A DNA stretch of 64,000 nucleotides from positions 496,001 through 560,000 of the forward strand of contig NZ_MECJ01000029.1 of the NCBI RefSeq assembly GCF_014596475.1, read 5' to 3'. This DNA is from Streptomyces sp. CBMA152 (GTDB lineage: Bacteria; Actinomycetota; Actinomycetes; Streptomycetales; Streptomycetaceae). A program made the translations under genes and the position numbers. This document shows, one piece after another, positions 49,382-58,529 of the stretch. A model generated the notes under the pieces. It saw only the letters and a list, made by a program, of their open reading frames with translations. It did not search any database and was not told where the DNA came from. How positions within the stretch are numbered: position 1 is the stretch's first letter; every line of letters begins with the position of its first letter.

Positions 49382-50056
49382 TTACTTCCAGATCAGGCCC
49401 TGGCCGATCGTCATGAACGGGTCGCCCCAGTACTCCGCCGACGCGACCTTCGTCGTCGCCGACGGGGCCAGCGCGATCGCGCAGCCCTCCTGCGTCTTGC
49501 CGTTCGTGAAGCCCTGCGGCAGCGAGTCGGAGGAGCACTTCTCGAACTTGCCGATGATCGTCAGGTCCTGCGCCTCGGTGCCGTCGCCGAGGTGGCCCTT
49601 GATGTGGCCCACGGAGGCGTACTGAAGGTCGGTGGTGCCGACGTTCTTGACCGAGTAGTGGATGTAGTACGGGACCTTGCCGGCCGCCTTGTCGCCGAGC
49701 TTGAGCGGCGCCAGGTCGGCGGGGGCGCCCTTCTCGATCGAGGTGACGGTGAGCGCGATCTCACCCTTGGTGGTGGTGCCGTACTTGAACGGGAACTGCG
49801 CCGCCTCGCCGATCTTGAACTGCTGCCCGCCCTTGGCGTCACCGGCGGCCCCGCCCTGATCGGCGGGAGCGCTCGGCTGGGTCGACTGACCGGGCTGCGA
49901 GGACGGCGAGGCGGGCGAACTCGGAGCGGTCGTGGGACTCTTGGTCGCCCCGTCCGCGTTGTCGCCGCTCTTGCACGCGCTCAGCGCCAGCGAACCGACG
50001 ACGACCAGACCGGCCGCACCCAGCGTGGTGGCCCTGCGCATGGCGAAGATGCTCAT
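49382..50056 (-). CDS. DUF4352-like secreted lipoprotein
   Basis: 224 residues from ATG 50056, with GGGGGAG eight bases upstream. The signal peptide TTLGAAGLVVVGSLALSAC gives a lipobox Cys near residue 28. A low-complexity Ser/Pro/Gln linker (about 35-75) leads to a beta-sandwich-like domain: GEIALTVTSIEKGAPADLAPLKLG, VPYYIHYSVKNVGTTDLQYAS, FEKCSSDSLPQGFTNGKTQEGCAIALAPS with two cysteines. This resembles DUF4352/Telomeric-repeat-binding-like immunoprotective domains; the function is unknown. Transcribed alone. Confidence 0.82.
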   Translation of the reverse strand: MSIFAMRRATTLGAAGLVVVGSLALSACKSGDNADGATKSPTTAPSSPASPSSQPGQSTQPSAPADQGGAAGDAKGGQQFKIGEAAQFPFKYGTTTKGEIALTVTSIEKGAPADLAPLKLGDKAAGKVPYYIHYSVKNVGTTDLQYASVGHIKGHLGDGTEAQDLTIIGKFEKCSSDSLPQGFTNGKTQEGCAIALAPSATTKVASAEYWGDPFMTIGQGLIWK

Positions 50057-50289
50057 TGTTCGTACTCCCCCGTGAGACATGGTGACTGTGGAACGCCTGT
50101 GGCGCTCTCTGCGAACAGAGTTCCTAGTCCAGAAACGACCGGCTCCGCCATGCCGATGACCGATTTGCGTAGGCCCGTGGCCGATTCATGACCGCTTCAA
50201 TACCAAAGCGGTACGAGGTCCGTACGGATGCCTCACAGCTTGATCAGCACACCGCGCCGGCCCCAGCCGGCCTCCAGGACCGTGTCCCG

Positions 50290-52365
50290 CTACGCGCAAT
50301 CGGTGAGCTGGGGCGGCAGCGGGGCCGTATGGCACACCGTCAATCCCGACACCGCTCGGGTCAGCGCCACGTACAGGCGGCGCAGGCCCGTGCGCTCGTC
50401 GGGTTCGCCGTCGACCACGGCGGCAGGCTCGTCGAGGACCACGTAGTCGTACTCCAGGCCCTTCGCCAGCGACGCCGGGACCAGGGTGAGACGGGACTCG
50501 GACGTCGTCTCCTCGCCGGGGGCCAGGAACACCATCCCGGCCGCCGTCAGCGCCTCGGCGAGCGCCGGTACGCGCGCGTCCGCCGCGATCAGGCCCGTCG
50601 AGCCCTCGTGTGCCAGCGCCTCGCGGCAGGCCGCCAGGACGTCCGCGTCGAGATCCGTGGACTCGCGTACCGCCAGCGCCCCCGGTGTCTCACGGACCGA
50701 CTCCACCGGTGTCAGGCCCGGTGAGATCGACGGGAGCAGCCGGGACGCGTACGCGATCACCTCGCGCGGCACGCGGAAACCGGCCGTCAGCTCCTCCACG
50801 ACCGCCTCCGCCTTGCCCAGATGGCGCAGCGCCTCGTCCCAACTGCCCGTCGCCCAGGGCGTGGTGCCCTGTGCGAGGTCGCCGAGGACCGTCGCCGAGC
50901 CGGTCGAGCAGCGCCGGCCGACCGCGCGGTACTGCATGGGGGAGAGGTCCTGGGCCTCGTCGATCACGACATGGCCGAGCGAGTGGGTGCGCGCCACCAG
51001 GTCGTTCGCCTCGTCGATGAGGACCGCGTCCGCCGCCGACCACTTGGCGCTCTTCACGCTCCGCGCGGGCTTGGCCCACAGGATCGTCTTCTGCTCGTCG
51101 GCGCTCAGCACGCCCTCCGCGCTCGCGGCCAGGAACTCCGGGTCGCAGAGCAGCCGAAGCACCAGCTTCGCCGGGTCCACCTGCGGCCAGACCGCCTTGA
51201 CCACCGCCTTCACGGCAGCGTTGCGCGCCACCGCGTCCTGCACCCGGTCGTCCGGCGCCTCGCCCGCCTGCTCCATCCGTACGAGAACGGCGTGCGCGAT
51301 CCGCTGCGGCAGGGCCTCGTGAGCCGCGCCGTAACGGATGTCACGGTCCGTCAACTCCTGGACGATCTCGGCCAGTTCATACGCCGGGACCCGCCAGCGG
51401 CGCGAGCCGCGCACCACCATCAGCGGCTCGGTGGGCAGGGTGATGTGCGAGCGGACCGCGCGGCTCAGCACCTCGGCCATCCGGGCGTCGCCCTTGATGA
51501 TCGCGGCGGGCGCGTCGTCGACGCCCTTGACCTCGACGTGCGCCACCAGGTCGTCCACCGTTGCCTGCTTGACCTCCAACTCGCCCAGCGCGGGCAGCAC
51601 TTGCTCGATGTAGTGGAGGAAGGACGCGTTCGGCCCGATCACCAGCGTGCCCGTGCGGGCCAGGCGCTCGCGGTGCGCGTAGAGCAGATACGCGACCCGG
51701 TGCAGGCCCACGGCCGTCTTCCCGGTGCCGGGGCCGCCCTGTACGCACACCGAACCGGAGAGCCCCGACCGTACGATCTCGTCCTGCTCCGGCTGGATCG
51801 TCGCCACGATGTCCCGCATGGGACCGACGCGCGGGCGCTCGATCTCCTGCTGGAGCAGCTTGCTGGTCTTCGCCGTCTCCGCGGGGTCGCTGAGGTGCTC
51901 GTCCTCGTACGCGGTGAGATCGCCGCCGGTGTACCCGAAGCGGCGGCGCAGCGCGATGTCCATGGCGTCCTTCTTGGACGCCCGGTAGAACGGCTGCGAG
52001 ACCGGCGCACGCCAGTCGATCACCATCGGGTCGCCCTCGGCGTCGTGCACATGGCGGCGCCCGATGTAGAACCGCTCGCCCTCCGCGCCCTCGGCCTGGT
52101 CGGCTCCCGGCGCGTGCAGATAGTCGAGGCGGCCGAAGAACAGCGGGGTGTGCGAGAGGTCGGCGAGTGCCTTGACGCGGTCCTCGATCTGGCGCTCCAG
52201 GACGGCGGCGTTCACCCAGTTCGCGGTGACGTCGCGGATGTCCAGGGCCTCCACGTCCTCGCGCATCGCCCGCAGGGCGGCGCGGGAGGAGGCGAGGTGG
52301 GCGCGCTCGCGCGCGAGCGGGTCGGTGTCGTGGCCGGGTTCGTCTACGGGTGCGTGCGCGGGCAC
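50290..52365 (-). CDS. HelD-like UvrD/Rep-family helicase
   Basis: 691 residues from GTG 52365, chosen because GGAGG lies seven bases upstream; GTG 52392 lacks such a site. It has a long antiparallel N-terminal arm (about 20-80), then Walker A VQGGPGTGKTAVGLHRVAYLLY, Walker B LGHVVIDEAQDLSPMQYRAVGRR, GDLAQGTTPW and C-terminal motif VI LRRLYVALTRAVSGLTV. The layout matches actinobacterial HelD, which binds RNA polymerase, frees it from DNA and can protect against rifampicin. Whether this copy acts on polymerase or on DNA is not decided by sequence. Confidence 0.85.
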   Translation of the reverse strand: MPAHAPVDEPGHDTDPLARERAHLASSRAALRAMREDVEALDIRDVTANWVNAAVLERQIEDRVKALADLSHTPLFFGRLDYLHAPGADQAEGAEGERFYIGRRHVHDAEGDPMVIDWRAPVSQPFYRASKKDAMDIALRRRFGYTGGDLTAYEDEHLSDPAETAKTSKLLQQEIERPRVGPMRDIVATIQPEQDEIVRSGLSGSVCVQGGPGTGKTAVGLHRVAYLLYAHRERLARTGTLVIGPNASFLHYIEQVLPALGELEVKQATVDDLVAHVEVKGVDDAPAAIIKGDARMAEVLSRAVRSHITLPTEPLMVVRGSRRWRVPAYELAEIVQELTDRDIRYGAAHEALPQRIAHAVLVRMEQAGEAPDDRVQDAVARNAAVKAVVKAVWPQVDPAKLVLRLLCDPEFLAASAEGVLSADEQKTILWAKPARSVKSAKWSAADAVLIDEANDLVARTHSLGHVVIDEAQDLSPMQYRAVGRRCSTGSATVLGDLAQGTTPWATGSWDEALRHLGKAEAVVEELTAGFRVPREVIAYASRLLPSISPGLTPVESVRETPGALAVRESTDLDADVLAACREALAHEGSTGLIAADARVPALAEALTAAGMVFLAPGEETTSESRLTLVPASLAKGLEYDYVVLDEPAAVVDGEPDERTGLRRLYVALTRAVSGLTVCHTAPLPPQLTDCA

Positions 52366-52551
52366 GGTGCTGCCTCCGGGCTTGCGGTTCACGGTTCGCG
52401 GTTCGGCGTACGTCAGGGCGGCCGGCCGGTTTCCGTCCGGGCGGCGGCGCTCCTCGCGAGGAGGCGGGAAGGGGAGATTGTAGTCAGCGGGCCGGGGGCG
52501 GTCGAACGGTTTTCCGGCGGCCGGGCGCTCGGCCAGCTCGTTCTCCGGGGT

Positions 52552-52582
52552 GACCCCTAGGGATCAGGGTCCTACCCGTAGG
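52552..52582. promoter_or_regulatory. nested dyads upstream of the 58-residue protein gene
   Basis: GACCC-n10-GGGTC (52552-52571) overlaps CCTAC-CC-GTAGG (52571-52582) in the 310-bp divergent gap between the HelD-like gene and the small gene. Possible operators; nothing else is seen in the gap. Confidence 0.3.
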
Positions 52583-52675
52583 GGATGGGGTTGGACCAGA
52601 GGTGGACATGGGGACCGTCCGGGTTCACCCCGCAGAGCGATGCAACAGGCGTGGCGGGAAACCATCATTGAGTAC

Positions 52676-52852
52676 ATGAGCACCGTGACCTTCACCGCCG
52701 CGTCCACCGCCCACTCCGACAGCCACAAGGGCCACCACGGCCACCCCGTCGGCAACGCGCTGCGCGCCGCCAAGGCGTTCGCCGGGGCCGCGCTGAGCGT
52801 CGTCGTCCTCGGGGAGTACTCCGAAGAGGCGGGCGTGCGCCGCCGCCGCTGA
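52676..52852 (+). CDS. 58-residue conserved small protein
   Basis: 58 residues from ATG 52676 (MSTVTFTAASTAHSDSHKGH). A His-rich N-terminus (SHKGHHGHP) is followed by a hydrophobic/amphipathic segment NALRAAKAFAGAALSVVVLG and ends EYSEEAGVRRRR. I recall similar very short proteins with an EEAGVRR ending in many streptomycetes, without a function. The single hydrophobic stretch could be a membrane anchor; the His cluster could bind metal. The ribosome binding site is weak. A GT87-like gene follows 42 bp later. Confidence 0.65.
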   Translation: MSTVTFTAASTAHSDSHKGHHGHPVGNALRAAKAFAGAALSVVVLGEYSEEAGVRRRR

Positions 52853-52894
52853 GCCTGACGGCAAGGGGCCCGGTGGTCCCTTAGGGTCGCGGCC

Positions 52895-54121
52895 GTGAAG
52901 TACCGGACCGTGACCACACGTTCACTCCCCGCAACAGGTTTCCCTCTCGCAACAGGCGCGCTGTCGCTCGTCCTCGCCCTGTCGCCCGTCGCGCTCGCGG
53001 CACTCTGTATCGCCCTCCGGATCCCCATGGCGGACGCCCTGGTCTACCGGGCGGAGGGCGCGGCCGTCGCGAACGGCACCGATCTGTACGGCTTCACCGT
53101 CACCCCGTGGCATCTCCCTGCCACCTATCCGCCGTTCGCCGCCCTCCTCTTCGTCCCGGCCACCTGGCTGCCGCTGTCGGCGCTCAAGGTGGCCTTCGCC
53201 GTCGGGAACGCGGCGCTGCTCGCCCTCCTGGTGCGGCTGTCCTGCCGTTTTGCCGGGCTCGCACCCCGCCCGTGGCCCGTACTCGCCGCCACCGCCGCCG
53301 GGCTGTGGCTGGAACCGGTCTTCCAGACGCTCCTGTTCGGCCAGATCAACCTCGCCCTCGCCTGCCTGCTCCTGTGGGACCTGACCATCCCCCAAGCTCT
53401 TAAGGAGCAGGGGGGACCCCCATCCGGGCGCCTCCGCAAGGGCGTCGCCGTCGGTATCGCGGCGGGCATCAAACTCACACCGGCGATCTTCATCCTCTAC
53501 GCCCTGCTCAGAGGCAGAAGGCGCGAGGCGGCCACGGGCGCGGCCGCCTTCGCCGCCACCGTCCTGCTCGGCGCGCTCGTCCTGCCCGGCGCCAGCGCGG
53601 AGTTCTGGACGCGGCGGCTCTACGAGACCGACCGCGTCGGCAAGGCGTGGATCGTCGACAACCAGTCACTGCAAGGGCTGCTGGCCCGGCTGCTGCACAC
53701 GCCCGCGCCGGGCGCGGTGTGGTGGGTCGCGGCGGGCGGCGTGGCGGTGGCGGGCCTGTGGACGGCCCGGCGCATGGACGAGCGCTGGGGTGTCCTCGTC
53801 GTCGCCGTGACCGCGCTGCTGGTCTCGCCGATCAGCTGGTCGCACCACTGGGTGTGGTGCGTCCCGCTGCTCGCGCTCCTGCTGGCCGAGGGCCGCGTCC
53901 GTATCGCCGTGGCCGTCGCCGTCGTCTTCACCGCGCGCACGCTCTGGCTGGTGCCGCACCAGGGGGACCTGGATCTCCATCTCCCCTGGTGGCAGCAGCC
54001 GTTGGCGTCCCCGTACCCGCTGCTCGGGCTCGCGGTGATCGGTTGCGCGGCAGTGCGCGCGCGGGCTCAGCCGATGTCGCCCGCGAGCAGCTCGTCCGCG
54101 TCGACGATGCGGTACGCGTAA
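52895..54121 (+). CDS. GT87/DUF2029 polyprenol-sugar mannosyltransferase-like protein
   Basis: 408 residues from GTG 52895; TAGGGT ends seven bases upstream (likely leaderless). Eight to ten membrane helices (LVLALSPVALAALCIALRIPM, FAALLFVPATWLPLSALKVAF, VAVGIAAGIKLTPAIFILYALL, GVLVVAVTALLVSPISWSHHWVWCVPLLALLLAEG). An acidic-loop segment DALVYRAEGAAVANGTDLYGF and the ISWSHHWVW motif are typical of actinobacterial GT87 alpha-mannosyltransferases that use polyprenyl-phosphate-mannose outside the membrane. Its last 55 bp overlap the convergent XPB gene. Confidence 0.85.
   Translation: MKYRTVTTRSLPATGFPLATGALSLVLALSPVALAALCIALRIPMADALVYRAEGAAVANGTDLYGFTVTPWHLPATYPPFAALLFVPATWLPLSALKVAFAVGNAALLALLVRLSCRFAGLAPRPWPVLAATAAGLWLEPVFQTLLFGQINLALACLLLWDLTIPQALKEQGGPPSGRLRKGVAVGIAAGIKLTPAIFILYALLRGRRREAATGAAAFAATVLLGALVLPGASAEFWTRRLYETDRVGKAWIVDNQSLQGLLARLLHTPAPGAVWWVAAGGVAVAGLWTARRMDERWGVLVVAVTALLVSPISWSHHWVWCVPLLALLLAEGRVRIAVAVAVVFTARTLWLVPHQGDLDLHLPWWQQPLASPYPLLGLAVIGCAAVRARAQPMSPASSSSASTMRYA
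53396..53421. repeat. terminator-like double hairpin inside the GT87-like gene
   Basis: GCTC-TTAAG-GAGC (53396-53408) is followed at once by GGGGGG-A-CCCCC (53410-53421). It is read in frame as ALKEQGGPPSG in a loop between membrane helices. It looks like a short inserted sequence. Confidence 0.5.
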
Positions 54122-55731
54122 CCCTGCTCGGCCAGGAAGCGCTGGCGGTGGGCGGCGAAGTCCTGGTCGATGGTGTCGCGCGCGACCACCGAGTAGAAGT
54201 GCGCCTGGTGGCCGTCGGCCTTCGGGCGCAGGACGCGGCCGAGGCGCTGCGCCTCCTCCTGGCGGGAGCCGAAGGTGCCCGAGACCTGGATGGCGACGGT
54301 CGCCTCCGGCAGGTCGATGGAGAAGTTCGCGACCTTGGAGACGACGAGCACGCTGATCTCGCCCTGGCGGAACGCGTCGAAGAGCTTCTCGCGCTGGGCG
54401 TTGGAGGTCTCGCCCTTGATCACGGGCGCCTTCAAGTGCTCGCCCAGCTCGTCGAGTTGGTCGATGTACTGCCCGATGACGAGGATCTGCTGGCCCGCGA
54501 ACTTCCGTACCAGCGCCTCCGTCACCTTCCGCTTGGTCGCGGTGGTCGCGCAGAACCGGTACTTCTCCTCGGTCTCGGCGGTCGCGTACGCCAGGCGCTC
54601 GCTGTCCGTGAGATTGACGCGGACCTCGACGCAGTCGGCGGGCGCGATGTAGCCCTGCGCCTCGATCTCCTTCCACGGCGCGTCGAACCGCTTCGGCCCG
54701 ATGAGCGAGAAGACGTCCGACTCGCGCCCGTCCTCCCGTACGAGGGTGGCGGTCAGACCGAGGCGGCGGCGCGCCTGCAGGTCGGCGGTGAACTTGAAGA
54801 CGGGCGCGGGCAGCAGATGCACCTCGTCGTAGACGATCAGACCCCAGTCGCGCGAGTCGAAGAGCTCCAGGTGCGGATAGACGCCCTTACGTCGGGTCGT
54901 CAGCACCTGATAGGTGGCGATGGTGACGGGCCGGATCTCCTTGCGCGTCCCGCTGTACTCGCCGATCTCGTCCTCGGTCAGCGAGGTCCGCTTCACCAGC
55001 TCGTGCTTCCACTGCCGGGCCGAGACGGTGTTGGTGACGAGGATGAGGGTGGTGGCCTTGGCCTGCGCCATGGCACCGGCCCCGACCAGCGTCTTTCCCG
55101 CGCCACACGGCAGCACGACCACGCCGCTGCCGCCGTGCCAGAACCCCTCGACGGCCTGCTTCTGATACGGGCGAAGGGCCCAGCCGTCCTCGGCGAGCTC
55201 GATGGGGTGCGCCTCGCCGTCCACGTATCCGGCGAGGTCCTCGGCGGGCCAGCCGAGCTTCAGCAGGGTCTGCTTGATCTGGCCGCGCTCGGAGGGGTGC
55301 ACGGCGACGGTGTCCGCGTCGAGCCGGGCGCCGACCAGCGGGATGATCTTCTTGGAGCGCAGGATCTCCTCAAGCACCGGCCGGTCGGTGGTGGTGAGCA
55401 CCAGACCGTGGACCGGGTGCTTGCTGAGGGTGAGACGGCCGTAGCGCGCCATCGTCTCGGCGACGTCGACGAGCAGCGCGTGCGGCACGGGGTAGCGCGA
55501 GAACTCGACGAGCGCGTCCACCACCTGCTCGGCGTCGTGCCCGGCCGCGCGCGCGTTCCACAGGCCCAGCGGGGTCACCCGGTAGGTGTGGATGTGCTCC
55601 GGCGCCCGCTCCAGCTCGGCGAAGGGCGCGATGGCACGACGGCAGGCGTCGGCCTGCTCATGGTCGACTTCCAGGAGCAGGGTCTTGTCCGACTGGACGA
55701 TCAGTGGCCCGTTCACGCGGTGCACCCTCAT
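54067..55731 (-). CDS. XPB/Ssl2-type DNA repair helicase
   Basis: 554 residues from ATG 55731. The N-terminal damage-recognition-like region starts GPLIVQSDKTLLLEVDHEQAD. Helicase motifs follow: LRPYQKQAVEGFWHGGSGVVVLPCGAGKTLVGAG (Q-motif and Walker A, near 195-225), IVYDEVHLLPAPVF (DEVH box), GLTATLVREDGRESDVF (motif III plus the RED motif of XPB) and EEAQRLGRVLRPK (motif VI). A 3'-5' DNA helicase of the archaeal/mycobacterial XPB type. The adjacent upstream gene encodes a helicase-associated protein. Tail-to-tail overlap with the GT87 gene. Confidence 0.93.
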   Translation of the reverse strand: MRVHRVNGPLIVQSDKTLLLEVDHEQADACRRAIAPFAELERAPEHIHTYRVTPLGLWNARAAGHDAEQVVDALVEFSRYPVPHALLVDVAETMARYGRLTLSKHPVHGLVLTTTDRPVLEEILRSKKIIPLVGARLDADTVAVHPSERGQIKQTLLKLGWPAEDLAGYVDGEAHPIELAEDGWALRPYQKQAVEGFWHGGSGVVVLPCGAGKTLVGAGAMAQAKATTLILVTNTVSARQWKHELVKRTSLTEDEIGEYSGTRKEIRPVTIATYQVLTTRRKGVYPHLELFDSRDWGLIVYDEVHLLPAPVFKFTADLQARRRLGLTATLVREDGRESDVFSLIGPKRFDAPWKEIEAQGYIAPADCVEVRVNLTDSERLAYATAETEEKYRFCATTATKRKVTEALVRKFAGQQILVIGQYIDQLDELGEHLKAPVIKGETSNAQREKLFDAFRQGEISVLVVSKVANFSIDLPEATVAIQVSGTFGSRQEEAQRLGRVLRPKADGHQAHFYSVVARDTIDQDFAAHRQRFLAEQGYAYRIVDADELLAGDIG

Positions 55732-55828
55732 TCCGTACGTACGTGGAGGCGGCGAAACCTCCAGTGTGCCTGAGCCCGGGGGAATGCGGGGCGGTCCCTT
55801 GGTGGCGCCGGGTTTTCCGGCTCCCGGC

Positions 55829-58405
55829 TCAGGCCGAGTCGTCGGCCAGCTCGGCGACGCCGGTGATCCGGTGCAGCGGATACGTACGGACCTCGTCGGC
55901 GGTGTGGTCGTAGCCCGTCACGAAGCCACCCTCGACGCGGACCGGGGCGATCACGCGCTGGCTGGCCGCGCCGTCCGCGTTGACATAGCCGATCCAGACG
56001 GCCGAGCCGGTCATGGCCGCGGCCTGGACGGTGGCCAGGGTCTCGGCGGGGGTGGTGCGGGGCAGCGTGCCCTGTTCGGCGGGCGCGGCCGTGGTGCTCG
56101 GCGGCTCCTTGCGTACGACGGTGGCGGCCTCGTCGCCCGCGCGGATCGCCCGTACCGCCGCGCCGAGGAGGGTGTCGTCCGGCAGCGGCGGGCCGTCCGG
56201 GACGGGGGCGGGCGGGGTGCGGGGCGGGGTGCGGCGGGTGTCGGCGCGGGCGATCACCACATCGCCCTCGGCGGACTCGGCGGCCGGGGCGTACCCCATC
56301 GCGCGCAGCAGCTCCAGGAGGGAGGCGGGGTCGGCCTGGGCGGCGAGCACGGTCGGAGCGAGGCGGCGCAGGCGCAGCGCGGCGGACCGCTTGTCGGCGA
56401 CGATCTCGTCGAGCAGCGCGTCGTCGTCGCAGCGTACGTACGAGGAGGCGGCGCCGACCCGCAGATGGCCGTGGCGGCGGGCCACGTCGTCGATGAGATA
56501 GCTGAGCGGCTGCGGCACCGGCGTACGGCTGTGCGCGGCCAGGAACGCGTGCAGATCGGAGGCGGCCTGCCCGGCGTCGAGCGCGCGCCGCACGGAGGCG
56601 GGCGTGAACCGGTAGACCGTCGCGCCACCCTTCGACTCGATGTCCGCGAGGACGTTCAGGGTCGCGGCGAGCGGGCGCCGCAGCGGGCCGGGCGCGACGG
56701 CGGTGAGGTCGGCCTGGAGCAGCACGTGGTCGACGGGCTCGGGCAGATGGGGCGCGAGCGCGGCGGCGGCGGAGAGGCCGAGGAGGGTGGTGCCCTGTTG
56801 CGATGCGGCCGGTGCGAGGAGCGCGCGGCCGTGGGCGGAGAGCGCGCCCCTGCCCGTAACGCCCAGCAACTCGCCCTCCTCCAGCGTCCATTGGGCCAGC
56901 TTGGAGCGCAGGTCCTCGGGGCCGGTGCGGGTCGGGTGCTCCCAGCGCAGCCTTTCCAGGAGCGTCCCGGGGTCGGGGGCGGCGCCCTCGGGGAGCTGCG
57001 CGAGCAGGGTCAGGACGCGGTGGCGGACCTCGGGGGCCGGGGAGCGGTCCAGGTCGGGGCCGAGCGCGGACAGGGTGCGGCCGCGGGTGTCCTGGCCGCC
57101 GACGAGACCCGGGGTGCGGGTCGCCGAGAGCCAGGCGGCGGCCAGGCGCGACCAGCGTTCGGCGGGCGGCAGCTCCAGCCAGTCGTCGCAGGCGGGCGTG
57201 GGCGCGTAGCGCTCGTCGGCCTCGCCGTCGGAGGCCAACAGCCCGGCCGCGTAGGCGAGTTCGAGCCAGAAGGCGGCGGTCTGCTCGGTGGTGTCGAGCG
57301 CCACGGCGGTCCGCTTGAGATCGCGCACGCTCAGGCCGCCCGCGCGCAGTACGGCGGGGCCGCCCTCGTCCCACTCGGCCAGCAGGTCCTCGATCATCGT
57401 CAGCGCGGTCAGGGCCTGGCCCGCCGCCGTGGTGTCGACGATGCGCGGCGCGTACTCGCGCGTCGGCGTGACGGCGGGCGCGACCGGCTCGGGCGCCCGG
57501 TGCGCGCGCCCGGCGCGCAGATGCAGGGCGACCTCGCGGGGCAGCACGAGGGTGCGGGCGGAGGTCGGCAGCAGCAGCCCGTGGTCGCGCAGCCAGCGCA
57601 CGGGCGGCGCCGGATCGGCCGACACCTCCCCGTACGGCGGCCCCCACACCAGCCGGTCGAGCACGCCGAGCGCTTCCGGCGGCGCGGTGTCCAGGAGCTC
57701 CGACATCCGCCGCCGATCGGTGAAGAGCGAGGTCAGCGCGGCGACGGCGGAGACGGGATCATGGGTGGCGGCCAGCCCGACGGCCCGCAGGATCTCCTGC
57801 ACCCGCCCCGGTGACATCCCGGCCGTGGCCTCGGCGACGGTCGGGCCGAGGCCGGTGGGGGAGGGGTGCGCGGGGGAGGGCGCGAGCAGTTCGCGTGCGG
57901 TACGTACGAGCCGCAGCCGGTCGTCCGGCCCCCACACCAGCGCCTGCTCCCGCAGTTCCGCGACCGCGCCGGGCAGCGCGGCCTCGATTTCCCGGTCTCC
58001 GTCGTCGCCGGTCAGCAGCGCGAGCAGTACGTCGTACGGCGCCGGGTCGGGCGCGACGGCCAACGCCTGCGCACTCTGCAACGCGAACCGGTCCAGCCGC
58101 TCCAGGGCGCGTACGACGGAGGCCCGCGTCCCGGCCCGGGTCGCGAGCTGCGTCAGGTCGCTGGGTACGGGGTTGAGCAGGTCGGGGCGGGCGCGGAGGA
58201 GGGCGGCGAGGGAGGAGTCGGGCCGGGAGCGGAGGGCTTCGGCGAGGGTGCGGGGGGTTGTGGCGGTGGCCGCGCCGGTGGTGCCGCTCGCGCCAGGGGT
58301 GGCGCCTGTGCCGGAAGTGGCCGTGCCGGAGGTGCGGCCCGCGCCCGTCGTACCGGTGGCCGTGCCGTACTCGTCGCCGGTCGCTCCGGTTGTTGCTTCG
58401 GGCAC
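55829..58405 (-). CDS. helicase-associated (Helicase_C_3-like) protein with C-terminal WYL-like domain
   Basis: 858 residues from GTG 58405, chosen for AGGAGG five bases upstream; GTG 58447 and ATG 58438 are also open. The first 50 residues are low-complexity Thr/Gly/Ala. The body is helical with winged-helix-like repeats (LTQLATRAGTRASVVRALERLDRFALQSAQAL). From about 590 it contains the XPB/Ssl2-like helicase-associated domain (LQADLTAVAPGPL, FTPASVRRALDAGQAASDLHAFLAAHSRTPVPQPLSYLIDDVARRHGHLRVG). C-terminal SAVWIGYVNADGAASQRVIAPVRVEGGFVTGYDH and RTYPLHRITGV read as a WYL-type domain. It has no ATPase motifs. It lies 97 bp upstream of the XPB gene and may be its partner. Confidence 0.8.
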   Translation of the reverse strand: MPEATTGATGDEYGTATGTTGAGRTSGTATSGTGATPGASGTTGAATATTPRTLAEALRSRPDSSLAALLRARPDLLNPVPSDLTQLATRAGTRASVVRALERLDRFALQSAQALAVAPDPAPYDVLLALLTGDDGDREIEAALPGAVAELREQALVWGPDDRLRLVRTARELLAPSPAHPSPTGLGPTVAEATAGMSPGRVQEILRAVGLAATHDPVSAVAALTSLFTDRRRMSELLDTAPPEALGVLDRLVWGPPYGEVSADPAPPVRWLRDHGLLLPTSARTLVLPREVALHLRAGRAHRAPEPVAPAVTPTREYAPRIVDTTAAGQALTALTMIEDLLAEWDEGGPAVLRAGGLSVRDLKRTAVALDTTEQTAAFWLELAYAAGLLASDGEADERYAPTPACDDWLELPPAERWSRLAAAWLSATRTPGLVGGQDTRGRTLSALGPDLDRSPAPEVRHRVLTLLAQLPEGAAPDPGTLLERLRWEHPTRTGPEDLRSKLAQWTLEEGELLGVTGRGALSAHGRALLAPAASQQGTTLLGLSAAAALAPHLPEPVDHVLLQADLTAVAPGPLRRPLAATLNVLADIESKGGATVYRFTPASVRRALDAGQAASDLHAFLAAHSRTPVPQPLSYLIDDVARRHGHLRVGAASSYVRCDDDALLDEIVADKRSAALRLRRLAPTVLAAQADPASLLELLRAMGYAPAAESAEGDVVIARADTRRTPPRTPPAPVPDGPPLPDDTLLGAAVRAIRAGDEAATVVRKEPPSTTAAPAEQGTLPRTTPAETLATVQAAAMTGSAVWIGYVNADGAASQRVIAPVRVEGGFVTGYDHTADEVRTYPLHRITGVAELADDSA

Positions 58406-58529
58406 GTGCGCCTCCTGGTTGCGCTCGCCGGTCCCCATCCGCCCCACGGTAGCCGCTGCGCGCTACCGTCAGGGCAGGGAGGCGGCGGCGGGCCCCGGCG
58501 GGGCGGGTCGGGGCACGGAGGGGAATGGC

